The notes under the pieces are model-generated. The model searched no databases and had not been told where the DNA came from. It saw nothing but the letters and a program-made list of their open reading frames with translations. A program made the translations under genes and the position numbers. Shown one piece after another: positions 7,073 to 15,866 of a stretch of DNA of 64,000 nucleotides (its first letter is position 1; every line of letters begins with the position of its first letter). This DNA comes from Phycisphaerales bacterium (GTDB lineage: Bacteria; Planctomycetota; Phycisphaerae; Sedimentisphaerales; UBA12454): the NCBI GenBank assembly GCA_003142595.1, contig PLMU01000007.1, positions 5,166 through 69,165 of the forward strand. Reading direction: 5' to 3'.

Positions 7073-8971
7073 ATGTCTTCCGACATCTTAAAAGCAGTAA
7101 AACTCGTTCCAAAATCTCTTATGACTGCCGGGCCCACTTTGCATTACAGCCATGGAAATGTAAACGGCTGTTATTTTCTGGCAATTTTAGTGTATTATAT
7201 TGCGGCCGTTTTCTGGTCCAAACTTTTAACAGGCGGTCTTCTCTGTCCTGATTTTCCCGGCCCTTTCTATCTTGAGAAACTTATTCAGGCCCCTTTAAGC
7301 ATATTTGAATATCCTGCCCAGATATTTGTAATGGGTCTTCTTATCGGAATTTTTATTTCCGCTCCAATTCTGACTTCGCAGCTTATGAGTTTTAATTACA
7401 GCATACTGTTTGTGATTATACTATCTTTCATAGCGGGACTTCCGGGCCTTGCGATTGCCGTCCTTATCGGAGCATTCGCAGCGGCATTAAGACCTTTACG
7501 CTTCCGCTCGCGGTATATCGCTATCGTTCTATGCACTTCGCCTGCGCTTATATATTTCGCCATTTTCGGCGGAGCAAAAAATCCCGACAGCATCCGGTGG
7601 GCTTTGTCTTATGCGCCCTGGTTTAATGGTCTGCTGACCGCGCTGATTATTTCCGCTGTCGTTATATTGATTGGTCATTTCACACGCTACAAGCCCGGCC
7701 TGATATGGAGCATAACCGCTGCTGCCCTTATCGCTGCAGTAATGATCTTTCAAAATAATATCAGCCTGTCTGAACTGGATTATCAGCTTTATATCGCAAA
7801 AAATAATCCTGAAACCATTAAGGAATTCCAGGACGTCAGTATCGCAGACGCGCTCGACCGCACGCTCAAGAGCCCTCAAAGCAAAATATATTTTCAATCG
7901 CCTTTTTATCCGGTCGAACCGATAGCATTAAGAGGCGTTTTAAAAAAGGAAATCCAGACCAGATTGCTGCTCGACCGCTGGCCTGAATGGTTTGACGAGC
8001 CGGACAATCTCGGCTACCAGAGCCTTAAACGCCAGCTTTTGGAGCAATATGATAAATTTATTAATCCTCCCAAACAATGGTGGAAGCCCGAATTTCTGCA
8101 CGACGCTCTGCAGAAAAGCAAGGTCAGGATTAAGCGAATGCCGATAGCACTTTACTATAAGGCCATGCTAAGCGAGCTTACTCCGGAACTTAATATTCTT
8201 GTCGAGAAAGAAGTTCTGCATTTCTACAATGACTATCCTCACAGGGAAAACCTGCCGATATGGCATAGACTCTACTCCGAATATCCCGACAGCACAGAAT
8301 CAATCGAAGCCCGCTGGCGAAGAGCCGTTCATCTTGCGGGAATGGAAGAATTTACTTATGCCGCCCAGTTAACCGAACAGGGCATTTCAATGATTGAAAA
8401 AATTGAAAAGGAATCCGCGAAAACTTCCGGCACCACCGTAATTGAAACTGAAACTATTTTCCACAAACCCGCGACAACCGCCATTACCGATTACGAACTG
8501 AAAAAAATCAAAAGAAAGCTCCAGTATCTGCAAAATTTAATCGGACCCGAAAATCTCGGCAGCGACGAAAAAAATAAAAAATTACTGGCTCAATTTATTA
8601 TCCTCGATCCTCACGATATTCAATACAAAATGCAGCTTGATTATCTGCTCCAGCAGGCAGGGACTAAAAGTCCCTTAATAGACAACATCGTCCTTGCTCA
8701 AACTATGCTAATTTCTGATATGGTTCTAAGGGCACAGCAGCTTGGCGAAGTTGCCAAAAATTATGCGGGCACCGACGGCGGCATCCAGGCTAAATTCGAA
8801 CAAGCATCTCTGAAACTGGCCATCTGGAAAGAACATAATTTAAGCGATGCTGAAAAACAAAAATACCTCGCTGAAGCAAAAACCGACCTTGGACATTTCC
8901 TCAAAAATTACCCTAAAAGCATTTTCGCCGAGCAGGCACGCGAAAAACTCTCAGTTTTGCCTGCCAAATAA
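7073..8971 (+). CDS. polytopic membrane protein with a large helical C-terminal domain
   Basis: The 632-aa product has about six membrane helices in residues ~30-230, for example GCYFLAILVYYIAAVFW, IFVMGLLIGIFISAPIL and GLLTALIISAVVILIG. A ~400-residue soluble helical part follows, with TPR-like periodicity (SEYPDSTESIEARWRRAV, then EFTYAAQLTEQG). No enzyme motif is visible. It sits between PilZ and GGDEF genes on the same strand, which suggests but does not prove a link to c-di-GMP-controlled envelope functions. The start is taken at the ATG just after a TATAAT box; a leaderless mRNA is likely. Family not recognised. Confidence 0.8.
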   Translation: MSSDILKAVKLVPKSLMTAGPTLHYSHGNVNGCYFLAILVYYIAAVFWSKLLTGGLLCPDFPGPFYLEKLIQAPLSIFEYPAQIFVMGLLIGIFISAPILTSQLMSFNYSILFVIILSFIAGLPGLAIAVLIGAFAAALRPLRFRSRYIAIVLCTSPALIYFAIFGGAKNPDSIRWALSYAPWFNGLLTALIISAVVILIGHFTRYKPGLIWSITAAALIAAVMIFQNNISLSELDYQLYIAKNNPETIKEFQDVSIADALDRTLKSPQSKIYFQSPFYPVEPIALRGVLKKEIQTRLLLDRWPEWFDEPDNLGYQSLKRQLLEQYDKFINPPKQWWKPEFLHDALQKSKVRIKRMPIALYYKAMLSELTPELNILVEKEVLHFYNDYPHRENLPIWHRLYSEYPDSTESIEARWRRAVHLAGMEEFTYAAQLTEQGISMIEKIEKESAKTSGTTVIETETIFHKPATTAITDYELKKIKRKLQYLQNLIGPENLGSDEKNKKLLAQFIILDPHDIQYKMQLDYLLQQAGTKSPLIDNIVLAQTMLISDMVLRAQQLGEVAKNYAGTDGGIQAKFEQASLKLAIWKEHNLSDAEKQKYLAEAKTDLGHFLKNYPKSIFAEQAREKLSVLPAK

Positions 8972-9008
8972 CAGCCCTACCTTCGCAAATTTGCCTGTTT
9001 TACCAAAT

Positions 9009-9037
9009 TTGACTTTTCCTGCAGTTTTTAGTATAAT
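9009..9037 (+). promoter_or_regulatory. consensus sigma-70-type promoter of a leaderless GGDEF gene
   Basis: TTGACT (9009-9014), a 17-nt spacer and TATAAT (9032-9037) form a near-perfect housekeeping promoter. Only 8 nt separate the -10 box from ATG 9046, so the predicted +1 is at or within two bases of the start codon, and no Shine-Dalgarno is present. Confidence 0.75.
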
Positions 9038-9045
9038 AACTCCAT

Positions 9046-10098
9046 ATGCAAAGCAGGATAATAATTGATGTCGATAAGGACAGGGATGCCCAAATACTGC
9101 TGATTGGACAAGGCGATGATACTATTGTCGACACTTCCAGTACCGGAATTAAGTTCCGCACCAGCAAAAATATCCCTCAGGCCATTGTTGACGCCACGAC
9201 CAATCAATTTGATGCCATAGCAATTATTCCGAGCGACATTGATAAAAATTTAATCACGGCCCTTAAGGGGCTTCGTCAGATTACTCCAAAATCAAAAATT
9301 TTTCTGCTCGTCCAGATGTGGCAGGAACCATGGGCTATCGAGATGATTACGCAATCCGCCAACGGCACAAAACTTCTGGACAATTATTATATCTGTCCGG
9401 CAGCATTTATCGTTAACAAGGATAGCCCCCAGCAGTTAAAAGCCAATCCGCCTGATGACGAAATTGCCAGAGAGCAGGCTATGAAAATTGAAATTCTCGA
9501 AAAACTGGCTATGGAAGACGAACTTACCGGCGCTAAAAACAGAAGATTCGTCAGAGAATTTCTTCGTCAGATAATTGAGCACGCAAAACAGCAGTCATTA
9601 CAGGTCACTCTGCTGACTTTCGATATCGACAACTTCAAACAGTATAATGACCTTTACGGCCACCCTGTCGGCGATAATATACTCAAACAGGCCGCCGTTT
9701 TAATGCAGAAATGCTGCAGAAAACAGGATGTTGTCGGCAGAATCGGCGGCGATGAATTTGCCGTGGTCTTCTGGAACTTGCCTGCAGGCAGGTCGGTCGC
9801 ATTCGATGCCCTCTCGAAAAAAGAAAGGAGACGTCTTGAAAGCGGACATCCCACGCAGGTAATAAACATCTGTGAAAGATTCAGAAACGAGCTTAATAAA
9901 ACCGACCTTCCCGCTCTCGGCGCGGGAGGCAAAGGAATTCTATCGATAAGCGGCGGACTGGCAGCGTATCCTCGCGACGGCTCAAACGTCCAGGAACTTT
10001 TTGAACGGGCAGATAACGCGATGCTGGAAGCAAAACGCAGCGGCAAAAACCGTGTCTATCTTATTGGTAATGAAAGTCACAAGCCGCAACAGGCCTGA
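9046..10098 (+). CDS. diguanylate cyclase (GGDEF domain)
   Basis: The enzyme condenses two GTP to c-di-GMP. In the 350-aa protein residues ~15-125 resemble a receiver-like alpha/beta domain, though the usual phospho-acceptor pattern is not clear. A linker helix then leads to DELTGAKNRRF (~158) and the intact active-site loop GRIGGDEF (GGDEF 234-238). The product-inhibition I-site RKQD (225-228) is correctly placed five residues before it. A ~30-residue insertion follows the GGDEF strand before ICERFRNEL. The intact GGDEF implies an active cyclase under feedback control. It is expressed from its own promoter, apparently as a leaderless mRNA, and is convergent with the glycosyltransferase gene. 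Confidence 0.93.
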   Translation: MQSRIIIDVDKDRDAQILLIGQGDDTIVDTSSTGIKFRTSKNIPQAIVDATTNQFDAIAIIPSDIDKNLITALKGLRQITPKSKIFLLVQMWQEPWAIEMITQSANGTKLLDNYYICPAAFIVNKDSPQQLKANPPDDEIAREQAMKIEILEKLAMEDELTGAKNRRFVREFLRQIIEHAKQQSLQVTLLTFDIDNFKQYNDLYGHPVGDNILKQAAVLMQKCCRKQDVVGRIGGDEFAVVFWNLPAGRSVAFDALSKKERRRLESGHPTQVINICERFRNELNKTDLPALGAGGKGILSISGGLAAYPRDGSNVQELFERADNAMLEAKRSGKNRVYLIGNESHKPQQA

Positions 10099-11301
10099 TT
10101 AAAGCCGGACAGCCTCTGTCGGACTTGTAAGTTTATATCTGACGCCCCGCCATTTTATTATCCTGCCGAATGAAGAAGACAAAATACAGAAAAACATCAG
10201 CCATGACCATAAAGGATTTCCGATAATATCGACAATCGCCGCGACTTTAATCTTCGGCCAATCGGCAGGAAAAATCCTCGATATCATATTTTGCCGAAAT
10301 ATGCCTCGCAAAAACTGCGCTGCTAAAAATAATAAAGACACTATCAGGAAAAAATACCATTTATCATTATTTTTGCTCCACAAATAAAGAGCGACTCCGG
10401 CAAAACCCCACAGCCCCAAAATGGAATAAAGGCAGCTAAGAAGGCCGAACCACCATACTCCCGGGGATGTTACACGTGTAATAAGAAACTGACGCCGCGC
10501 AAATTCAAAAAAACTCGGCCAGTTGATTTGTTCATAGGAAGCCACAAAACAGGCCGGCACAAATGTTACTTTGAGGCCGCTTTTTTTTACCATCCTGCTT
10601 AATGTCAAATCATCGCTAATCGCTTTTTGCCATATCTTGTCCATCCCAAGTCTTTTAAAAATATCGACCCGAACAGCCATCGAACCGCCCCACGCCTGGT
10701 TGAACCTCGTCGCGCCAAGAAGCTGCGCGACTTTGGCGTTGATAACGGACAAAGCAATAGTTGCTAAATTATTTTTCATTGGAATAAACCATCGATATCC
10801 GCTCACAACGCCGATATTGTCATTTCGCAGTGCATAAGTAAGTTCGCCGAGCCAACTGCTGCGAACACAGGCGTCTGAATCGGCAAACGCGAATATCTCT
10901 GTATCTTTTTCAGCATTTTCACATGCGTAAAGAAGATTATGCAGCTTCTGACTGCCCTCGCTTGTCACTCCTGCCACCAGGACTCGCGCATTAAACGCCT
11001 TTGTTCGCCCTTTACATTTGTCTTTAATGGCAAGCAGATTACTGTAGGCAGGGTCTTCGCTGCTTTCGGTTACAAATATTATTTCGTAATTTGAGTAATC
11101 CAGCTCATAAAAAGAGCTGATATTCTTTTCGAAGGCCGTATCTATGCCCTTGCATGGCACGATTACCGCCGTCTTTAGACGGCATACATTGCGATTTTTA
11201 TTGAACTTCCTTATAACATACATATAGTTGCAAAAAACATGATCCATAAACATAATCTGCGCCACTATCGCAGCTATTGCTATCGCGTATAAGAACGTCA
11301 T
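10099..11301 (-). CDS. family 2 glycosyltransferase, ceramide-glucosyltransferase-like
   Basis: The 400-aa membrane protein has an N-terminal helix (~3-20), a GT-A domain with DSD (141-143, metal/nucleotide binding) and AISDD (acceptor-side Asp ~230-231), and a basic RRQFLITR (~269-276) resembling the (Q/R)xxRW motif. Three or four C-terminal membrane helices follow. This is the architecture of GT21/HpnI-type enzymes that move a sugar from UDP-sugar to a membrane lipid. Its ATG lies 14 nt after the stop of the phosphoesterase gene, with an AGGAT site, as third gene of the kinase operon. The precise acceptor cannot be told. Confidence 0.85.
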   Translation of the reverse strand: MTFLYAIAIAAIVAQIMFMDHVFCNYMYVIRKFNKNRNVCRLKTAVIVPCKGIDTAFEKNISSFYELDYSNYEIIFVTESSEDPAYSNLLAIKDKCKGRTKAFNARVLVAGVTSEGSQKLHNLLYACENAEKDTEIFAFADSDACVRSSWLGELTYALRNDNIGVVSGYRWFIPMKNNLATIALSVINAKVAQLLGATRFNQAWGGSMAVRVDIFKRLGMDKIWQKAISDDLTLSRMVKKSGLKVTFVPACFVASYEQINWPSFFEFARRQFLITRVTSPGVWWFGLLSCLYSILGLWGFAGVALYLWSKNNDKWYFFLIVSLLFLAAQFLRGIFRQNMISRIFPADWPKIKVAAIVDIIGNPLWSWLMFFCILSSSFGRIIKWRGVRYKLTSPTEAVRL

Positions 11302-11315
11302 ATCCTGCTAATCCT

Positions 11316-12164
11316 TTAGTAAATACTCGCTATCGGCACAAGCGAAACAATCAGTCTCTCTATCGTATATTGAGAACCAAGGTCGAAATGCAGGAGATGG
11401 CCGTGATTATGCTGTGAGTCGATAATAATCAAATTTTCATTATTGCTCATCCACCCGGCTTCCTGCACCTGATGGCCGAGCACAAACAAATCAACGTCGA
11501 GCTTTTCTGCCAAAAGTTTAAAAGTTTCCAGGTTGTGCGTTCTGCCCCACGTCAAAAGATAAGCCGAATTGGGTCTTACTATATCGCTGATTTTCAATTG
11601 TCTGTCAAAAATTGTAAAATCGAACTTTTCAATCATCCTGTCCGAAGGCAGGGAATGCGATATCCAAATTCTGTTAGGACTTCTGACCGCAAGCGGTTGA
11701 GAGAAAAGAAACCGTTCAATCGCACTTTCCACCGCTTTGAAATCGCTGCCGAATCGCCGCTGCATTGCCGCCCGCATTGACGCGTTCATCTCTTTGCCGT
11801 TTTTCATAACGTCGCTGTTGCTTATAAAAGCAGTATCGTGATTTGCAAGGATGATATGAATCCTGTCGGGGTATTGTATCTTGAGCCTGGCGACATCGGC
11901 CAGAAGCTCATACGAAAGGCAGCCGCCCATTTTATCCTCAGGGCCGCCGTGAATTATCTCCTGCAGTATCAGATGCCTGTCGGGATTTTTTTCAAGATTT
12001 GTGTATGATACTACCCGCTCGAAATTACGCCTGTGGCCGTGAATATCGCCGGCAACTATCACATCCCCTTCCTGCGGCAAAACTATCATATTGGCCTTGC
12101 GATATTTATCCTGCTGGTTGGCCAGGATTCCCGCTTCGAGCAGTTTTATAAATTCTTCCGCCAT
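11316..12164 (-). CDS. calcineurin-like phosphoesterase, probable protein phosphatase
   Basis: A 282-aa soluble metallophosphoesterase with VAGDIHGH (~38-44), ILANHDTAF (~105-113) and VLGHQVQEAG towards the end, the metal-binding positions of the PPP/calcineurin fold. The middle motif is HGGPEDKMGG instead of the usual GDxVDRG, so substrate choice may differ from classical phosphatases. Its ATG overlaps the kinase stop by one base (TAATG), a strong sign of coupled translation. A kinase and a phosphatase made together suggest opposing action on the same target, which is inference. Confidence 0.85.
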   Translation of the reverse strand: MAEEFIKLLEAGILANQQDKYRKANMIVLPQEGDVIVAGDIHGHRRNFERVVSYTNLEKNPDRHLILQEIIHGGPEDKMGGCLSYELLADVARLKIQYPDRIHIILANHDTAFISNSDVMKNGKEMNASMRAAMQRRFGSDFKAVESAIERFLFSQPLAVRSPNRIWISHSLPSDRMIEKFDFTIFDRQLKISDIVRPNSAYLLTWGRTHNLETFKLLAEKLDVDLFVLGHQVQEAGWMSNNENLIIIDSQHNHGHLLHFDLGSQYTIERLIVSLVPIASIY

Positions 12165-13006
12165 TATTGATTGCTCAGTTTTTTGGCAAAAACACTGTGA
12201 ATCAAAAGGTCGAGTCTCGATATAATATCATCCATTGACCCCGGACGTCTCAGGGGTTCTTCCTTTACACAGTCCATAACAAGGTTTGAAACGCCAATCG
12301 GTATCCTGGAATGCATTTCGTGCGGCGATGAAAACTTCCTCTGTCCCATAAACGCTGATATATCGTTAGCCTGCGGAATCAGGGTCGGCACATTTTTTCC
12401 GGTAAGCGCCCAGAACATCGTCGCCCCAAGATTAAAAATGTCCGTTCGCTGGTCGAGATGCTTTCTTTTTACCTGCTCCGGAGCAATATAATCCGGAGTG
12501 CCCTGAATACGAGGCTTCATCGTTCCGATTTTACACCCCTGGCCGAGGTCTATTATTTTGATTGCGCCGGTTTCGCTTATAAGAATATTATTGGGCTTGA
12601 TATCACAATGAATGTAGCCCTGCTGATGCATAGCATTAAGCCCATCGGCTACCATACGAAAAACCAGCAATACATCTCCAAGGCTCAATGACTTTGACCT
12701 TTCGAGGGATTCACCCTCAAACATCTCCATCGAAAGCAATACCTCCTTGACCTTGAGTGCTTTGCGGATTTTGATTAGTTTATTGCATTTTCGCAGATAT
12801 GGATGATTTAAGGCCTGTGATACTTTATATTCATTTATAATCTGCTCGAATATTCGGCTGTCTTCCTCTTTTTCATAAACAGCCCGCTTAAGAGCTACAG
12901 TATCGCCGCTTTCCGTGTCGCGCGCAAGAAATATCGTGCTTCTGGCACCGGTGCCGAGCTTTTTTATTATCGTAAAACCTTCTAATTCGAGCCTGTCAAC
13001 AGCCAT
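12164..13006 (-). CDS. eukaryotic-type Ser/Thr protein kinase, soluble
   Basis: The 280-aa protein is a bare kinase domain: glycine loop LGTGARSTIF (~17-26), ATP Lys in VALKR (K40), catalytic loop HCDIKPNN (133-140), metal-binding DLG (153-155, in place of DFG) and GTPDYIAPE (169-177). Unlike PknB there is no membrane helix or PASTA tail, and the HRD Arg is replaced by Cys (HCD), so activation-loop control by phosphorylation is unlikely. It is first in an operon with the phosphoesterase and the glycosyltransferase. The -10 box is 8 nt before the ATG, indicating a leaderless mRNA. Confidence 0.93.
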   Translation of the reverse strand: MAVDRLELEGFTIIKKLGTGARSTIFLARDTESGDTVALKRAVYEKEEDSRIFEQIINEYKVSQALNHPYLRKCNKLIKIRKALKVKEVLLSMEMFEGESLERSKSLSLGDVLLVFRMVADGLNAMHQQGYIHCDIKPNNILISETGAIKIIDLGQGCKIGTMKPRIQGTPDYIAPEQVKRKHLDQRTDIFNLGATMFWALTGKNVPTLIPQANDISAFMGQRKFSSPHEMHSRIPIGVSNLVMDCVKEEPLRRPGSMDDIISRLDLLIHSVFAKKLSNQ

Positions 13007-13014
13007 AGACCAAT

Positions 13015-13020
13015 ATTATA
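13015..13020 (-). promoter_or_regulatory. -10 box 8 nt before the kinase ATG
   Basis: On the minus strand TATAAT (13020-13015) is followed by 8 nt and ATG at 13006. No Shine-Dalgarno is present and no good -35 is visible at 16-18 nt; TTGTTT at 19 nt is the closest match. Confidence 0.5.
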
Positions 13021-13128
13021 ACAATTTAACTAATTTTTAAAACAAACTTTATGCAAACAAAAATAAATAAGAAATCTTCCCGGACCGGCAAAATAAAGAG
13101 GTAAACAAACAATATGGTTTTCTCTAAA

Positions 13129-13201
13129 CTCCCCGAGTAGGATTCGAACCTACGACCTAGCGGTTAACAGCCGCTCGCTCTACCAGTTGAGCTATCGGGG
13201 A
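13129..13201 (-). tRNA. tRNA-Asn (anticodon GTT)
   Basis: The complement forms a complete cloverleaf: acceptor TCCCCGA/TCGGGGA, anticodon stem AGCGG/CCGCT with loop CTGTTAA, T-arm GTAGG TTCGAAT CCTAC and discriminator G. Anticodon GTT reads Asn codons. CCA is not encoded. Confidence 0.95.
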
Positions 13202-13355
13202 AAAGGCTCAAACAGTTAATTATTGCATTTTTCTGGTTTTCTGTCAAGAGTAAAAGGCATCGTCTCACCGCGGCAAAAACTCAAAAAGACCCCCTCTATA
13301 ATAAAAAGCCACATTTGCTAATCACAAATTTGCAGCTTCCAAAGCCATATTTTCA

Positions 13356-13385
13356 GCGGCTCGTACCGATTAAAGCACGAGCCGC
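13356..13385 (-). terminator. stem-loop after the RRM protein gene
   Basis: GCGGCTCGT (13356-13364) pairs with ACGAGCCGC (13377-13385), extended by a G-T and a C-G pair, around an 8-nt loop. It lies 32 nt past the minus-strand stop at 13417. There is no good T-run, so it may be a weak terminator or an mRNA stabiliser. Confidence 0.5.
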
Positions 13386-13416
13386 CGATATGTCACATAA
13401 TTAGATGCAAACCAGT

Positions 13417-13803
13417 TTACTCGCGTGAAGGACGGCCTTCGCCTCTGCCTCTGTATCCGCCGCCGCCACCACCACCGCCACCGCCATAACCGCCGCCACC
13501 GCCGCCGAAACCGCCGCGTCTTGGGCCTCTGCCGCCACCGCCGCCTCTGCTGTCTCTAGCGCCTCGGTCATGAGCTTCATTTACCTTCAATGCTCTGCCG
13601 CCAAGGTCCTTGCCGTCAAGCCCTGTAAGGGCCGCCGTTGCCTGATCCTTGGATGGCATTTCAACAAAACCGAATCCTCTGGGCTCACCAGTGAGCTTAT
13701 CCTTTATAATGGATACGGTTTTAACCTCACCAAAAGCCTCAAAAGCCTGCTTTAATTGGTCTTCTGTTACATCCCTTGACAAATTTCCTACATAAATATT
13801 CAT
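13417..13803 (-). CDS. glycine-rich RRM RNA-binding protein
   Basis: A 128-aa protein with one RNA-recognition motif: RNP2 as IYVGNL (~3-8) and RNP1 as RGFGFVEM (~42-49). A glycine/arginine-rich tail from residue ~82 follows, made of GGGG and RGG-like runs. Such proteins occur in cyanobacteria, planctomycetes and some proteobacteria and often rise in the cold, acting as RNA chaperones. AAGGATTTTC before the ATG is a good ribosome site. A small GCAGC/GCTGC hairpin at 13831-13844 lies in the leader, but cold regulation is only inferred from the family. Confidence 0.92.
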   Translation of the reverse strand: MNIYVGNLSRDVTEDQLKQAFEAFGEVKTVSIIKDKLTGEPRGFGFVEMPSKDQATAALTGLDGKDLGGRALKVNEAHDRGARDSRGGGGGRGPRRGGFGGGGGGYGGGGGGGGGGYRGRGEGRPSRE

Positions 13804-14154
13804 CTGAAAATCCTTAAATAAAATAGTTTTGCAGCTTGGGCTGCTTCCGTTTTCTGTTAGTCCTTATGCATTCCAAATCATAAAAACACATTCCGTTAAA
13901 TGATGCAAAATAAGAGATGACAGCAGCAACACCGCAGGGTCTGACTTTTATTAAACCTCGACAATTCTTTCATCGGCCTATTACGCAAACACTTCATATT
14001 ATTAATTTTATGAAATAATAGCTTTACTGAGACTATACAGCAACAAATATTTTCAAAAAATCTCTATTTTGCGAAGTATCTTTATAGAAAAAACAGTCCA
14101 AAACAATAGGATACATCTGGTAAGTATCTATGCAATAAAGGGTTGCGATGCAAT
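13804..14154. other. intergenic region upstream of the RRM gene
   Basis: About 350 nt between the starts/ends of two minus-strand genes. It should hold the RRM gene promoter and leader. Apart from the short GCAGC-TTGGG-GCTGC-type hairpin at 13831-13844 I see no gene, tRNA or clear promoter pair. Confidence 0.45.
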
Positions 14155-15774
14155 CTACGGCGTAAAGTATCGTTTATCAAATTTGAGCCAGTTATCGGCA
14201 AATGCCGCAAAATCCAGCCAATTTACTATATTATTACTATCGTGAACTATATCCGCATCGGGCCCGGCTGTCAGCCATTCAACAGCTATCTGATTCAAAT
14301 CCCTTTCATCCACTACATAATTTGTATCGAAGTCGCCAGGTATCGGGGGCAGCAGTTCGAATGCCAAACCGTATGCTCGGCTCTTTGTAGTGGTATTATG
14401 CAAAGTCACTGTATAATTTCCGTCGGCAGGCAGAAGCAAATCTACCTTTTCAAGGTTATTTACATCGTCGGTTTCAGAATAAATTATTCCTCCTTCGGGA
14501 TTTTTGACTGTAAGGTCAATATTAAATAGCGGTAAGTCAACGCTATAGGGTGAAGGGTTGTTTTTATTAAAATTAATTTTACGATTCCAGGTAACCGTCA
14601 AGACAAGCCTTTTATTTTTATTACTTCTAATAATATAAGTGTGTGTTGCAGAGGAACTCATCGTATCGTATGCCCATCCCACAGATGAAGTAATTGTCGT
14701 GCTCTTGCTTACTTTGGCCGAAGAAAGTGTTTGATATGCCCTCAACGCATCTATCCTGCCGTAACCTCTCTGATTATTCCATGTCTGATTCGCCGGGTCT
14801 GTATAATTACCGTTTTTATCTAATATATTCGGAAATGTAGAATTGACTATTACTGCCTTTATAACTTCACCATGGCCGTCATCGGGATCTGTTGATTGAT
14901 TTGCATATTGAAAAAGTAACGCTGCGACGCCGGCCGTATGCGGCACCGCCCAACTCGTTGCACCATCACCGGGAGTTATATACCAGTAGTTAGGATCCCC
15001 TCCGCTGTAGCCCGGAACTACCTGCCCTGTCGAAGGAGTCATTACTTCTGGTTTTTTTCTGCCGTCAACTGTCGGCCCGTTAATTGTTGTATCCCCGACC
15101 TGATTATAATTATCTATTGCCGAGTCCTCAAGAGAGCCTGTTGTTATGCCGTTATACCCGTCGCCGAAAACTGTAATATTAGGATATGAATTACCTGCGG
15201 CATTTGCAAAAATAACGTCGTACTGCTGTGCATAATAATCATACGCTAACGTCCATTGACTTTGTCCATTAGCATTTACGTCAGCGGCTCCGAATTGAAT
15301 GCCTGTTACAATAACCTTACAGCCTAAATTTGCCACAAGGTCGTTTAAAGCAGTTTGAATATAACTCAATTGAATTCCGCTGGTATTATCAACTATTCTG
15401 CCGCAGTGAATATTCGCGTCAGGCGCAACGCCTATATCGTTGGGGTGCGAAGGAGTGCCTCTGCTTTTAATTATTCCAGCAAAAGGTGTGTCGTGATATA
15501 TATAAATAAACCCGGCATTATCGGTGGTATAATTATGATTAAAAACACTCGTTACGCCGTTTGCATCGAGAAAGGCACGATGGGTCGCGAGAACATTTCC
15601 AAAAGTCATAAGACCGACCTTTACCCCCTTGCCGGTAATGCCCAGGTCGTGAACAGCCTTGGCATTGGAGCCATTCTCTGCAGTTGATCCCTGCAAAGCA
15701 TAAACACTGCCGCAGAAAATAACGATCAGCAGCAGTATTATCGGACTGCTTCTATGCGAATATAGCCTTCTCAA
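14155..15774 (-). CDS. secreted subtilisin-like (S8) protein with C-terminal dockerin repeats
   Basis: The 539-aa protein begins with a signal peptide (basic MRRLYSHR, then IILLLIVIF). The S8 fold is seen from H94 (YHDTPFAGII), the oxyanion Asn in NAAGNS (N195) and the nucleophile in GDGATSWAVPHTAG (S274). The catalytic Asp position (usually V-I-D-T-G) reads LMTFG, that is Thr57, so activity is doubtful or uses another residue. The last ~60 residues (GDFDTNYVVDERDLNQIA, then NIVNWLDFAAFADNWL) are paired calcium-binding dockerin-like repeats as in many planctomycete exported proteins. The start is TTG with GAGTGAGG close upstream. It is a single-gene unit. Confidence 0.85.
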   Translation of the reverse strand: MRRLYSHRSSPIILLLIVIFCGSVYALQGSTAENGSNAKAVHDLGITGKGVKVGLMTFGNVLATHRAFLDANGVTSVFNHNYTTDNAGFIYIYHDTPFAGIIKSRGTPSHPNDIGVAPDANIHCGRIVDNTSGIQLSYIQTALNDLVANLGCKVIVTGIQFGAADVNANGQSQWTLAYDYYAQQYDVIFANAAGNSYPNITVFGDGYNGITTGSLEDSAIDNYNQVGDTTINGPTVDGRKKPEVMTPSTGQVVPGYSGGDPNYWYITPGDGATSWAVPHTAGVAALLFQYANQSTDPDDGHGEVIKAVIVNSTFPNILDKNGNYTDPANQTWNNQRGYGRIDALRAYQTLSSAKVSKSTTITSSVGWAYDTMSSSATHTYIIRSNKNKRLVLTVTWNRKINFNKNNPSPYSVDLPLFNIDLTVKNPEGGIIYSETDDVNNLEKVDLLLPADGNYTVTLHNTTTKSRAYGLAFELLPPIPGDFDTNYVVDERDLNQIAVEWLTAGPDADIVHDSNNIVNWLDFAAFADNWLKFDKRYFTP

Positions 15775-15866
15775 TGCCTCACTCCTTAGAAAGGATTATA
15801 GCAGAAAACTCCTAAAAAATCAATGAATTTAGGGATTGTTTAGGTGCTATTTTAAATTCTTTTGCT

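Noticed and set aside
13430-13560. Short tandem CCGCC/GCC repeats as a microsatellite element
   Set aside because: They are the codons of the glycine/arginine-rich tail of the RRM protein.
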